The notes: generated from the sequence alone by a model not told the origin. Positions 47,462-59,332 are shown, counted from the first letter of the stretch. The stretch: DNA of 64,000 nucleotides from Sipunculus nudus (GCA_026874595.1 CM049307.1:65532870-65596869); one strand, 5' to 3'. Numbers and translations: made by a program.

Positions 47462-48261
47462 ATCCACGTTAATACCATGACTGTTGGAAGCTCTCCCTTT
47501 GACTGTTTCTTTGAGAACTATCCAGTGCTCTAATATTCGTGATACTTTTCCGGCCGTTCTTAATTTCCTACCACAAGGACTCCTTGTCATGATCATCAGT
47601 TGTTGACGAATAACATGTGTGAAAGATGTTTGCAGATGATAAGCGAGGAGGATTATATATTAATATGTCTGGAATGTCTGTAAACACTTCCACACACCAC
47701 CTTCTTGACTATTTCTGAAGCTTTATGGCCACTTGTCTGTTTTGTGATACACAGTGAGACAATACAATAACCGGCATGTTGTTACTAGCCAGAAGGCTAA
47801 CCTATGCGATGGTTGGACATGATGTAGACTTGACGTCTTCTGACGTTAAGTTCCAGCTGATGTAAGTTACAACTCATTAATTCTACAAATGTAATCCCAG
47901 TAATCCATGTCTAAGTTGAGCACACAAAACATAAACAGCAAGAGCTGCTCGTAATTACGCGCGATAATTGAATTAATGGTTCCAATGATTGAGAAAAGGA
48001 ATGCAAAGTGACATTTAGCAACCCATTAAGAGAGACGCAATTATCTTGCACCGCCATTTTCTCGAAAAACCGAGGCTCGATATAATCTTCCATCTTCCAG
48101 ACAAACTTATTGCGGGAACCACATTAATCATTATACACCAAGCCACTTGCCAATAATGTGTTATGTGTCGGTCCATCATTATCTCAGGTTTGTTTCTCAA
48201 TACATGGCGCAATATCAGTCTTCGTATATTCGCTCTGAACATCCTGATTCGTCTGTCAGTA
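47462..48261. other. Non-coding low-repeat stretch with homeodomain-like words
   Basis: 47940-48130 contains TAATTACGCGCGATAATTG, GAATTAATGG and CATTAATCATTA. No exon was seen. Possible regulatory DNA. Confidence 0.35.
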
Positions 48262-49748
48262 ATCCCTGAGGGATCGTCCGTTATTATCCTCAATACATTT
48301 TCTGAGGGATCGTCCGTCATTATCCTTAATACATTCCGAAATTCGGTTATAATGCGTCTCGGAATATTTCAAATGCAAATGCAAATATTTCAAACCATTC
48401 AAATGCAAATGTAAATGCAAGTACCATATGAATATGCAGTGCAAGTGCAAATGCATTATCCCTGGTGTTTCCCCTGGAAGTAATTCGTCAGTAAATTTCC
48501 TTTGGATATTCCCTGAGAAATATCAACCGCCATTTTCTTTAAGATTTTCCTTGAGGGTCGTCTGCCATTATCCTAGGGATATTCCCTGAGGGATCGTCAG
48601 CCATTATCCTTAGGATATTCCTTGAGGGTCGTCCGCAATTATCCTTGTGATATTCCTTGAAGGATCGTCCGCCATTATCCTTGGGATAAACCCTGAGAGA
48701 TCGTCCGCCATTTTCCTTGAGATATTCCTTTAGGGTCGTCTGCCATTATCCTTGGGATCCCTGAGGATCGTCCGCTATTATCCTTGGGATATTCCCTGAG
48801 GGATCGTCCGCCATAATACTTGGGATATTATCTGAGGATCGTCCGCCATTTTTCTTGGGATATTCCCTAAGGGATTGTCCGCCATTTTCTTGAGACATTC
48901 CTTGAGGGTCGTCCGCCATTATCTTTGAGATATTCCTTAAGGGTCGTCCGCCATTATCCTTGGGATATTTCCTGACGATCGTCCGCTATTATCCTTGGGA
49001 TATTCCCTGAGGATCGTCCGCCATTATTCTTGGGATATTCTCTGAGGGATCGTCCGCCATATTTCTTGAGATATACCCTGAAGGATCGTCCGCCATTAAA
49101 CTGGAGATATTCCCTTAGGATCGTCCGCCATTATCCTTGGGATATTCTCTGAGGGATCGTCCGTCATTTTCAAAGAGATATACCCTGAAGGATCGTCCGC
49201 CATTATCCTTAAGATATTTCCTGAGGGATCATCCGCTATTTTCCTTGAGATATTCCTTGAGGGTTGTCCGCAATTATCCTTGGGATATTCCCTGAGGATC
49301 GTCCGCCATTATCCTTGGAATATTCCCCGAGGATCGTCCGCCATTATCCTTAGAATATTCCCCGAGGATCATCCGCCATTATCCTAGGGATATTTCTTGA
49401 GGGGCGTCTGCCATTATCCTTGGGATATTCCCTGAGGTTCGTCCGCCATTATCCTTTGGATTTTGTTTGAGGATCGTCCGCCATTATCCTTGAGAAATTC
49501 CCTGAGGGATCGTCTGGCATTATCCTTGGGTTATTCTTTGAGGGATCGTCCGCCATTTGGGGTATTCTTTGAGGGAACGTCCGGCATTATCCTTGGGGTA
49601 TTCTTTGAGGGATCTTCCGGCATTATCCTTGGGGTATTCTTTGAGGGAACGTCCGGCATTATCCTTGGGGTATTCTTTGAGGGATCGTCCGGCATTATCC
49701 TTGGGGTATTCTTTGAGGGATCGTCCGGCATTATCCTTGGGGTATTCT
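48262..49748 (+). repeat. 36-bp minisatellite (CGTCCGCCATTATCCTTGGG...)
   Basis: About 40 copies of CGTCCGCCATTATCCTTGGG followed by ATATTCCCTGAGGGAT, with many length variants. It is broken at about 48340-48460 by an AAATGC-rich stretch. The last units (49560-49748, with GTCCGGCATTATCC and GGGGTATTC) are nearly identical and read open in several frames. Confidence 0.95.
48340..48460 (+). repeat. AAATGC hexamer repeat inside the 36-bp array
   Basis: AAATGCAAATGCAAATATTT and TGCAAATGTAAATGCAAG form a short irregular repeat with ATGCAAAT octamers. Confidence 0.8.
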
Positions 49749-52700
49749 GGAACCCTAAACGTTGTTACCACGCGCTATCAGATTTTCAAGCGATCTACCA
49801 TAGAGGAGCAACTGTGTAATTGCGAGAACGTAAGAGGTTAACACTTTTTTAATTTTTAATTTTATATATATATATATGTATATATGTATATTTTACAGAC
49901 ATGATACATTTTGGAAGGAACGATCATATAAATAAACTGAACGTAATGCATGAAATACATAATAACATTTTATGCATATTACAAAAGACATGAATAAAAC
50001 AAAATCACTACCAGTTTATAATAATATACATTTATGAAATTTGTTGTCTTTTAAAAATCTGTTAAATATCTTCCATCTCATTTCCAAACTGTCAATAAGG
50101 AAAGGCTAAATGATAACGTGCACCTTACATGTATCCCTGTTCAAACTGAAAAAAAAATATTTTCATGCAGTTTATATGTCAATTTTTAATGTTTTTCTAT
50201 TTATTTATATTCTATCTATTTCCTGTAATCTTGTTACCAAAATTTAAATTATCAAAGCAATATTTACTGTTGATTCTACTGATTTCACGATACACGTCCA
50301 TGAGCCAGAAAGTGACACCCCCCCCCCCCCCCGCAGGGAATTTTCGCGACCCACCTGGTTTTCTTCCATGATGTGCCCTTTACTCATTTCCAGGTGTTTC
50401 CACACATATGAATGTGTTAAACACCCTTAAAAAACATTTTTTTTTACAAATCGCGTTCTCAATTTTAAAACTTGTTTCTTTAGCGATTTTCCATTGGTTT
50501 ATGGACCATAACTTTTTTTATTATACATTATAATTGCATTATGTTGGCATCAATTGAATTGGAAGAACATTAGCTTCATAATGAAAAACATAGTTTGCCT
50601 TAAAGAAGTAACATGTGTTTATATTTGTACACCCTACCCCTTATTTTTTTCTGGAAAACTGACATTTTTTTACAGATTTTTTTTGTACCAACTTATTTTG
50701 CGGCATGATCATGGTGTGATTGAATCTGCAGGAACTATATATTGATATTATTTATTGATAAAATACATGATCCTAAAAATGCAAGAAAATAGTAAAAAGT
50801 AAGTCCTTAGATGGTACCCCCTACACTCAAGTATCAATAAATAGGTCTTATCTCTAACTTCTTGAACATCACAATGTGAAAGCGTAATTTATATGCAGTA
50901 CTACGAAATTAACTTAGACTTGTGCTGTAACTAATTGAGCATGTACTCATACAGAAAACGTTATTCAAATGGACTATATAGCACAATATGGTATAGAATT
51001 GTCCCCGTTTAACGATCAATATGTTTTTAATCTTGCTCTTAGTAAACTAATAAACAATTAAAAAAGTGTCCGATATGGGGACGCAAACCCTGCGCGGAAG
51101 ATAGTGATATGGAATTTTCATTAATCTTGTGTTATTCATGGGAGATTATGAACTGAATATTTTTTAAAACGCTCTGGACATCGTCGTAATGCCGTACTTG
51201 ACTATAAATGTAACGAACCGTATGGTCACATGCAACAAGTGCAATTTGTAAAATGTACTAGAAAAAAAATACATAAAACACTCATTCATGAACTTCGTCG
51301 AAACTTTCACAATACCAGCCTCTTTGATAAATTGCAATAACGTCCGTTATACCGTCTCCAGCCATCGTGCAGACATAGACCTACACAGCTACATGGTTGG
51401 AACCGGACAATTTACTGTGTGCGATGGAAACATCAAATGGTATAAGTCATACTTATGGTCGCTAAAACATCTTGAAATAACGCAGTATTTATGATAATTA
51501 CCTAAATAAGCGTATTTTTTGTTACTGCTAACCACCCTATACTTGGTGGGAACAAAGAGGCATGGGACCTCCGTTCACGGGATATCGATGGGATATTAAA
51601 GGGAGTTTGAATTGCACACTCAAGTAGGCCTATTGTGTGTCATGATACTAAATAAAACCATATTTGACCTTTTGTGCGTATTTCGTGCACCAAATATATC
51701 TTTAGTCATTCCTTTCCTACTTTGCACGGGTGTCTGCAGATAAACCATTGGTTCCCTCGTGGACGACGAGGTATTAATTCAACTTGTGTAGGGAATGTTT
51801 ATTCTGACCGAACGGTCACGAAGCATGACCTTGAAAGCACGCAAATATATTCTCTTTATGGGACGAAAATTTACATTTGAATACCATAACCATAAAATTT
51901 GATCCATTCTAAGTGTTTTTTTTTAAGCGGGGCGTTAAAATTGACGCGGGCGGTGCCTCAGAACCATACCTTTTTTTGGCCATAGTCATAATTAAACGAT
52001 GCTACGGTCTAAAGGTCAAATGTTTAAGAGGAATTTTCTGTGTTTTGAAGTATAGTCATTGGAAAAAAATGGCTCAAGTTTCATTAGGAGGGAAACCGAC
52101 TGACTCTGTCACTTGAGCAATAAAATGTTTGACGGGGGGGGGGGGGGGGGTCTAAGGTGACGCGGGCGCTGCCTGAGAAACATCTATTCTAACATCTGGT
52201 CTAACACACGACCATAACAGATCAGTATGCGCAATCCAGTGATAGAAATGTACACATGATTTCACCAACTCCCACGTCTTTATTCCCAGGGTCCCTCTTG
52301 CTCCATCTGATGTTACATTTACATTCAAACGACTGTAGTTTCACGTCAGACTTAGTTTATGTCAGTCAATAAGTCACAAGGACAGACCCTGGCAGTGGCT
52401 GACCTGCACCATGAGGAGCCATGTTTTTCTCATGTCCAGCCACAGGCCCTTGAATTCACTATCAAAACTAACTCCCGTTACGGTTCTTAGCCGCGTAGAG
52501 TTAGCTGTTTAATCAGGCTGAGCGGACACTGTTTTGCGGTCCCTGCTCAAAGATTCAACAGTAACATATTCAAAACATTTAAATAATAAGTCAAAGTACC
52601 TGTTCTCATGGATTTAATATATATTTATGACTGAACCTGTTAATTTATAGCTATAATACATGTAGCTGTACACTAGCACGTCCCAAGTCAGCCAGGGTCA

Positions 52701-52930
52701 TGATGACTAGGAGTCTCCTTAAACGTGTCATTCACCTATAAGGATCATTGTACAGTCAACTGTGCTAAACATGATAAACCGTAGTTCAGAATTGGACACG
52801 AACAGCCCCACAAACAACCACCCCCCCCCCCCCCCCCCCCCCGTCAGCGCCAAGTTCTAGACTAAATATACCGGAATGTCATGGTGTCAACCATGACCTT
52901 TTTCAAATAAAACTAATACCTAATTGTTCC
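49749..52930. other. Non-coding AT-rich stretch with poly-C/G tracts
   Basis: TATATG repeat at 49863-49890, poly-C at about 50318-50332 and poly-G at 52134-52150. GACGCGGGCGGTGCCTCAGA (51943) recurs as GACGCGGGCGCTGCCTGAGA (52159). 52270-52560 is GC-balanced and complex. Poly-C (22 C) at 52821-52842. No exon. Confidence 0.45.
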
Positions 52931-53205
52931 CTGTCGTTAACACGAAAACTCGCAAAGAATTTTAGGGATAGTCACCAAACTTGCACCTTATGAAGAGCTA
53001 GGTCAAGTTCGAATATGGATGACCTTGACGCATTTTCAAGGTCACAGAGGCGATGATGCTGAAATGAAAACTCGAAAAGAATAGGCGGTACTCTCAATAA
53101 ACGTGCAGCATTGATCCACTCTATCAAGGGCTAGGTCAAGTTCGAACATGGATGACCTTGACACATTTTTCAAGGTCGAAGGGGCGATAATGCAGAACGA
53201 TGATA
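52931..53205 (+). repeat. Two-copy tandem repeat with TCAAGGTCA words
   Basis: GCTAGGTCAAGTTCGAATAT, GGATGACCTTGACGCATTTT and CAAGGTCACAGAGGCGATGA (copy 1, to about 53060) are matched by GCTAGGTCAAGTTCGAACAT, GGATGACCTTGACACATTTT and CAAGGTCGAAGGGGCGATAA (copy 2). The period is about 130 bp. Confidence 0.85.
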
Positions 53206-53376
53206 ACGCAATAACTCTACGGTACAATGTAGACACATGACAGTAGTGCACAGAAGTGTATGTGAACCAACCTTTATCGGGTTAAAACACTTTTTTAGCC
53301 ATACATGATAAAATACTAATACAAATGCAAATCTTATTACCTGAGATACGTAAGGCTGCGGTATTACGTATGTGTG

Positions 53377-53377
53377 T

Positions 53378-53410
<33 letters not shown>

Positions 53411-53413
53411 AAT

Positions 53414-53469
<56 letters not shown>
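53377..53469. repeat. (TA)n microsatellite with AATA interruptions
   Basis: Four pure TA blocks separated by single extra A residues. Confidence 0.95.
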
Positions 53470-53472
<3 letters not shown>

Positions 53473-55944
53473 CAAGAAATCTGTACCTAAAGGCTCAGGG
53501 ACATCCATATCGTCCATGCAGTAATCTGTTAACATAGAAAACGGTCATTGATTCACTGCGTGGATGGACTTGATGAATGAGACAAATGGACCAATAAGAC
53601 GGGCCCGCCCACAGTAAAACAACTCCCGTTGTTATTTTGAATCAGTAACCTGACAGTTATCTGTCTTTTGAAAGATCAGACACCAACCAGTACCCTCCAA
53701 CGCTTCCCGTGACTATGCTGTTTATCACAGGAATATAACTATAATGCATGGTTATCGGTAGACATATGTTCAGTTTTGTTACGCTGGATTCCATTTGTTT
53801 TATGTCTGTTTACCAAGTCCATCCAGGTTTACCAAAATAAATGTGGCGGTCGCTTTTTGACCCAATGCCATGCCTGTTACAGCTGATGTCCCAGATTTGA
53901 AATACAGACAGGATACGGATAAGTAAAATGGAACATCTCTACTTCTATAGAGCTTTCTATCATATTTTTCTCTGAATTTTCACGGAATAAAAATATACCA
54001 GATTATGTGTCCATGATCGTTAGCGTTTCACCCGTGATGTAATATTTAGGGTCTTGAAAAACTTTGTCATCACAGTAACTTTGAAATGATTACGTCTTTT
54101 GGCCAACATTAAGACTTGGTTGCAGAGCAAAGCTAGCACATTTCCAATTCAACGGTTTTCATTGGAAGAACTAATTTGATTCTGTGGACCCTTTAAACCT
54201 GAAGTATTGATTCAGACAGGCCCCGCGACCATACTATCATGGCTTGTTATTTGGTTCTTTATAAATCAATTAAACTAAGTGCCCACTATTTGGTATTCAT
54301 TAAACTTTGATTATAAAGAAGTGCCAAATACTCGGGAAGCAGGAAGCATACATACATATTTTATCCCAACTATACATGCATGTGTTGACAGTTGAATTAG
54401 ATATGCACCCAGAACCCGTATGCTGGCATGTAATTTGTTCTATTCAGAGTATTAGACCATTATGTCATGGTGTGCATATCATTAATGTAAAGAGCAAAGA
54501 CAAGTGTGAATCTCAGTGAACAGTTATTTACAAAATCCAGACCGCATTCATCAGCTAGCTCGCTGCACAACATGCAGTGTCCTTCACATCATGTATCATG
54601 TATCTCTCTATAAAATCTGTAGTCTTTCCAGTTTTGCAGACTATTATATGCTAGCGGGATTATTACATCATTTTCTCATGCGATCTGTGAGATCCGGGTA
54701 ATAGTGTGTGCATAATAGCGCATCCCACGTCACCACGTGAGCCGAGAAATAAATCTGTCATGGTAAGGGTGCGGAAATGCGAAATGAAAATACCCTGAGG
54801 ACAACGTCAAGGCCAGAATCTGTCTGTGGAGAGAGGTTGGTTACAAGAAGGACGTGTATCGGCAAAGTAAGGGTGGAATAAAGATTTTTTTTACCACGCC
54901 CAAATCCTGAAATCATGACCGGCCTGGGAAAAAGGAGGACAAAGGTCAACAGATGATAAACACAATGAAGCCTTTATCCTCGAGTCATAGAAATGACTGA
55001 GAACCACGTAGCGGCTTATTAGATGAACATTGGTTTCGTCACCAATAGTTCCTATCTGGGTGAGCATTCTAAAAGTATTGGCGTTGATTAGAGCGGCCTC
55101 AGTGTGACAGTTAAAGCACAACACCAGACAAACAAATATTTTATGGATGCTGGGAAGCTGTTTCAATACATCGCTAAAGCTCTCAGAAACACAATAACGC
55201 CATAACCCTAAGAGCACAATGAGGCCATTCCCGGTACCAGCGGTGCCAAATACAGACTGCCGGAGACATCATCCTGCATGCAAGTCTCCCCTAATCAAAT
55301 TTCGAGGTTTCCCGAGAGTTCTGCGAGAACCACTCTCCGCCATTACTACAATCCGTTTTGTATTGGATGCGTTCAGTCTGTAATGCTCCCTCGGTCCCTG
55401 AATGACGACAATGTTAATGACTTATTCCTTCCATAAATACACAGCAGATATCGATTCTGACGAAAATCTGAACCGAAACAAAGCAACACTCAGGCTGAAC
55501 CTAACGTGTAAATAATGACAAAAGGCATATTGAATGTCAACTTCAGAAAACCGTTTTCGCTTTAAATGAGTAGAGTGCTGTGAGAACTGGACGCCGCTCG
55601 CGGTACACTGACACCAGGCAAAACTTTTGTTGCATTCTTAATTCATGTTCAAACTTATTCGAACCGTTGAATGAAAGCACATAGAAATCCCATGGCTATA
55701 TTTTTGTTTCCTTAGTTATAAAGGAGTGAAACAAAAGAATATTTACATTTGCTGCTTTAACGGGATACAGAAAACGTTGTCGATATGATACGCCATTAAA
55801 TAAATAATGATATTATTAATATAACTCAAATATGTCCGACCCAGGACTGCCTGGAATACTAGGGGAGTCTAGAATTCCACATATTCGTATTCAAAATGAT
55901 ATAATTCTCAGCAAATAATTGCACATAATTGCCTATGACAATAC

Positions 55945-55947
<3 letters not shown>
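53470..55947. other. Non-coding; complex low-repeat stretch nearest exon 3
   Basis: No exon recognised. 55180-55620 has balanced base composition and no repeats. The minus-strand frame 54891-55217 has no domain. Confidence 0.4.
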
Positions 55948-56029
<82 letters not shown>

Positions 56030-56030
56030 A
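55948..56030. repeat. (TA)n microsatellite
   Basis: Long TA run with one ATAATA interruption near 55995; a smaller TA run lies at 56092-56109. Confidence 0.95.
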
Positions 56031-56483
56031 TTTAAATATAATATTCAAATTGTAAAATCTTTCTACACACCAACTATAAACAACGTAGAGTATATATATA
56101 TATATATATTTTTTTTTTACTTAACCATCCAGATCTATCTGTTTTTCAGTATGTTCTGCTTTATGGTGCTTGAATGGACATCAGGATTTCGTTGTTTGGG
56201 CAGGATCTCGTAAATAAATCTTAAGTGCCATTATAGTAGTAAATGTTTATATGTGAATATCAAACGCATTCATACATCATTCACTGGGTATAATAAGAAT
56301 GATAGAATTTCGAAATGACTCTGTGGAGAATTGTCTCTAGCTCATCGGGCATGTACAGACCAGTTATGGTTAATAATTAAGGATTTTTCATATAATCAAA
56401 GCACAGAAGGAAGCGTGTGACAAACCATTTCCTGATGTCCAGCGGCGCCATCTGGCGGTACTCCGGGAACATGCCGTAAAGTA

Positions 56484-56487
<4 letters not shown>

Positions 56488-56532
<45 letters not shown>
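56488..56532. repeat. (TA)n microsatellite just upstream of exon 3
   Basis: Ends 24 bases before the exon. Only GTTAAATGTGTGTACTTCTTGCAG-type sequence separates it from the coding part, so the branch point (candidate TTAAAT) lies at its edge. Confidence 0.97.
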
Positions 56533-56535
<3 letters not shown>

Positions 56536-56556
56536 AAATGTGTGTACTTCTTGCAG

Positions 56557-56691
56557 GGGCCATCACATTAACACGGCCCGTGTTTTTGGTGAGTCTATTC
56601 GTCATGGTGATAGCTCTTGGCATCAGTATTGTGGGCAACACAAGCCGGGACTGGAAAACGATATTGGGTGCCGGTCTCTTCACCTTCTCAT
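56557..56691 (+). CDS. CACNG-like: Internal coding exon (probable exon 3, TM2-TM3) of the same CACNG/TARP-like gene
   Basis: Seen: acceptor GTACTTCTTGCAG (AG at 56555-56556), 135 nt (45 codons) open, donor GTAAGT at 56692; phase 1 at both ends. The first two bases GG complete the C from exon 2 to give Arg. The peptide starts AITLTR, continues with a hydrophobic helix PVFLVSLFVMVIALGISIVG (TM2), a short polar loop NTSRDWK and TILGAGLFTFS, the first half of TM3. Family knowledge: CACNG/TARP proteins have exactly this layout (R-A, TM2, short cytoplasmic basic loop, then an I-L-x-A-G-[IL]-F-F-type TM3 start), and as I recall vertebrate genes encode it in one exon of about 140 nt. Inference: same gene as 19521-19601, spliced over a 36,955-bp intron. 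The remaining exon (rest of TM3, TM4 and cytoplasmic tail) is not found downstream in the window. A claudin-fold relative outside CACNG is the main alternative. Confidence 0.83.
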
Positions 56692-56709
56692 GTAAGTACT
56701 CAGGCATTC

Positions 56710-57409
56710 ACACTGACGGCAAATAGTAGGTCTGTGTGTATAGGTCTTCGTACCGTCTAAAAGTCATAAAAGTTTTTAAGAACATTCGTAAACGACCAGG
56801 TTATTGTTCTACCTATCTTGACGTAAATATATATTGCTTACCAGGGGCGTATTCATAGGGGGGGGGGGGCTTTTATTCTTCTTACATTTATGCCAGTCAA
56901 CTACTGGGAAGTGTAAGATTTGTAAACTTACATTTATTTTATGTTTGATTATTTATGTAAACACACACATTTATATATGTTATTCATTTATTCCTTTACA
57001 TCATATTTATACATGCAGGTAAATAAACCAATAAGCTAAAATCAGGCTGGTCTACCTTGGTAGCCTCAACCATTTACAATTAAAAACATTTATTAACAAA
57101 AAAAAAACAATACAATACATTCCTAAAACCATGGACATTATAATCATGTTTACATAGTACAAGCATATTTAGATAGTATATCATATTTAAACTTATAAAA
57201 GCAAGCAGAGGACTAAAATATCACAATCAGTATAGATCTATAATGTGATGTACGAAGCAACTATAATACAATATTCTGTAACATTGATAGACTTGGCCAT
57301 AGCAGTATTTTGAATAAGCAACTTTGAATGAAATTAATTGTTGTTATTAATGAATGCTAAGTAAAAAGAGTGCTACACACACAAACAAAATATGCAACTG
57401 TACCATAAG
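56710..57409. other. Non-coding; possible 3' tail of the retrotransposon
   Basis: A G-run at about 56859-56869 follows CCAGGGGCGTATTCATA. From 57030 the sequence is AT-rich with an A-run, and may be the retrotransposon's 3' untranslated region. Confidence 0.4.
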
Positions 57410-58470
57410 TCATGAAGCCGATAAGACTTTCTCCTTTAATTCGTTTCTTGAAAGAAGCACATGATGTGGCTGATCTAGATTCACTGGATAAACTATTCCA
57501 GACTTTTGGCCCAGCAAATAGTGAAGCGTTTTTCTCAAATTGTTAGTTCTAGGTTTAGGGAAGACTAAATGTAGGCAAACACATTTATACATCAGCGCTG
57601 CACTAGAATATCTAAAGCGTTGATGTACATTAATCCGTCCCATGCAGTTCACTTACTAGGATCGTGGAATTAACATTTCTATCTTAGTTTTTGTTTATAA
57701 TTCGGGTACCTCTGTTTTGCTTCTTTTGTACCATGTTGTAAGTAGACAATAAAGTACAACCCCAGATGCTTATAGGGCATAGTCAATATGTGGTTGAATG
57801 ATTGACGCATAAACCTTGGTCAAGGGTTGCTGACAAATAAAGCTTGATATACGGAAAAAAAACTCCTATCTTTGGAGATATTTTTTGGCATAATGAGTTA
57901 ACATGTGTTCTCCAGGATAAATTAACATCTATTATCACGCCAAGTAAATTAGTCTCATCAGAACAAGGTAATGTGGAATCCAACATCGATATCTGGAGTT
58001 TCTTAAGCAATCCTTTTGGGACTAACAAGGAGCATGACATTAGATTTATTATAATTAAGAGTGAGTAGGTTTTCGTTATACCAATTTGTTACTTGTTCTG
58101 TAATTTAATCTCAGCTTCATCGGCCTTTTCCCATGGCATTATACAGAGACATTATCTACGTACATCACTATACCATCAGTATTTAGCACAGCTGGAAAAT
58201 CAGTAATGTAAAATAAAAACAGAATGGATCCAAGTATCGTACCCTTGGGGACACTTATATTCACAACTCAGGGCTATATAAATTATTATTGTATTAACTA
58301 TCTGTAACCCATTATGAAGATATGAATGAAACCAGGCCACTGTGTTACTATAGCAAAGCCAAATGTATGCAGTTTTTCTAGTAATCTTCTATGATTTATA
58401 GTATGAAATCCTTTGGTTAGGTCGAAAAAATAAACAAGCGGCTGTAACTTTCACCTGATCCATATTTCTA
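57410..58470 (-). pseudogene. Broken reverse transcriptase of a non-LTR retrotransposon (minus strand)
   Basis: Read on the minus strand from about 58440: FFDLTKGFHTINH (RT motif A region), then SVPKGTILGSILFLFYITDF (motif B). Motif C is MYVDNVSV at about 58151-58162, where YADD is expected. LLGVIIDVNLSWRTHVNSLC follows, then a frame change with QPHIDYAL, INVHQRFRYSSAALMYKC and, in another frame, LFAGPKVWNSLSSESRSATS ending FKKRIKG. Order and motifs are those of jockey/CR1-like ORF2 proteins, which copy element RNA into DNA at nicked sites. Several stops, frame changes and the lost second Asp of motif C make it inactive. The 5' part (endonuclease) is missing, consistent with 5' truncation. 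A 3' untranslated part may continue to about 57030. Confidence 0.9.
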
Positions 58471-58853
58471 TATATCATTTGAAATATATGCATGCCTCTC
58501 TTTGGATGTACATGGTAATGTTATTTCCATTGTAAAATGGAACGGTCAGTTGTATTCGGATAACCGTATTTATGAAATCAATCATACATTAAAATAACTA
58601 CATTGGTTCTATTTCTGGTAATTTCAACATGATTAAAATCAATCAAGAAAATTTATTTAATTGTTCCTATCATAATTATCATTTATTTGAGCTTACACTA
58701 GTCTCTAATCAAAATTTTATCTTGGACTGCTGTGATGAAGAAAAGTCATTTTGCGAGAAAATCACGAGACCATTCCATCTCTCCTTAGTCTAAGGGAAAT
58801 AAACTTTTAACAGGACATGGTGCCTTTTTTCTGGGTCTTGGAATGTACAGTCC

Positions 58854-58856
<3 letters not shown>

Positions 58857-58918
<62 letters not shown>
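58857..58918. repeat. (TA)n microsatellite
   Basis: About 31 uninterrupted units. Confidence 0.97.
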
Positions 58919-58920
<2 letters not shown>

Positions 58921-59332
58921 CACTTATCAACACTCTTCAAGTATGTTTTTGGTCACTTCTCACATAAAAAGCTGGGGGAAAATTCCAATTTGGTACATAC
59001 ATTTGGGAAAGTCTAAAGTGTTTTTTAAATCTTATTTTATAAAGAAAATTTTTACAAAAAATCATCTGCGAATTTATCCAAATTTTGAAAATTGAAATTA
59101 AGTAGAAGGAAAGATGAGACATATTAAAAGAATATATGGAAATATTTGTATATATTTCAAGAGGATAATATTGTTACTTTCGAAAACGAAATATATATAT
59201 ATATATGATTTTATTAAGGATAATCTGGGGATTTAAAATTTCTATGTATCCATCCTGATGAAAGATCTTTTTATAAAGATTATAGATCTAACAGAATCAT
59301 GGTACTTTGACGACACTGAGACCAGTGGTTTA
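58919..59332. other. Non-coding, no feature recognised
   Basis: AT-rich, with a short TA run at 59190-59206. Confidence 0.45.

Larger units (their letters stand above)
19602..56556 (+). other. Intron 2 of the CACNG-like gene, 36,955 bp, phase 1
   Basis: Bounded by GTGAGT at 19602 and TTCTTGCAG ending at 56556. No further convincing exon was seen inside. An extra exon between these two would need a length divisible by three and phase 1 at both ends to keep the reading frame. Confidence 0.7.

Noticed and set aside
46051-47480. Large repeat protein genes (287-, 160-, 144-codon frames)
   Set aside because: The frames exist because the DNA repeat is 21 bp; they are open on both strands at once, with no splice or start support.
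48262-49748. CRISPR array
   Set aside because: Units are contiguous and degenerate with no unique spacers, in eukaryotic DNA; the same holds for the 34-bp array at 2294-2695.
49463-49841. Repeat protein at the right end of the 36-bp array
   Set aside because: Unit length divisible by three and recent homogenisation explain the open frames on both strands.
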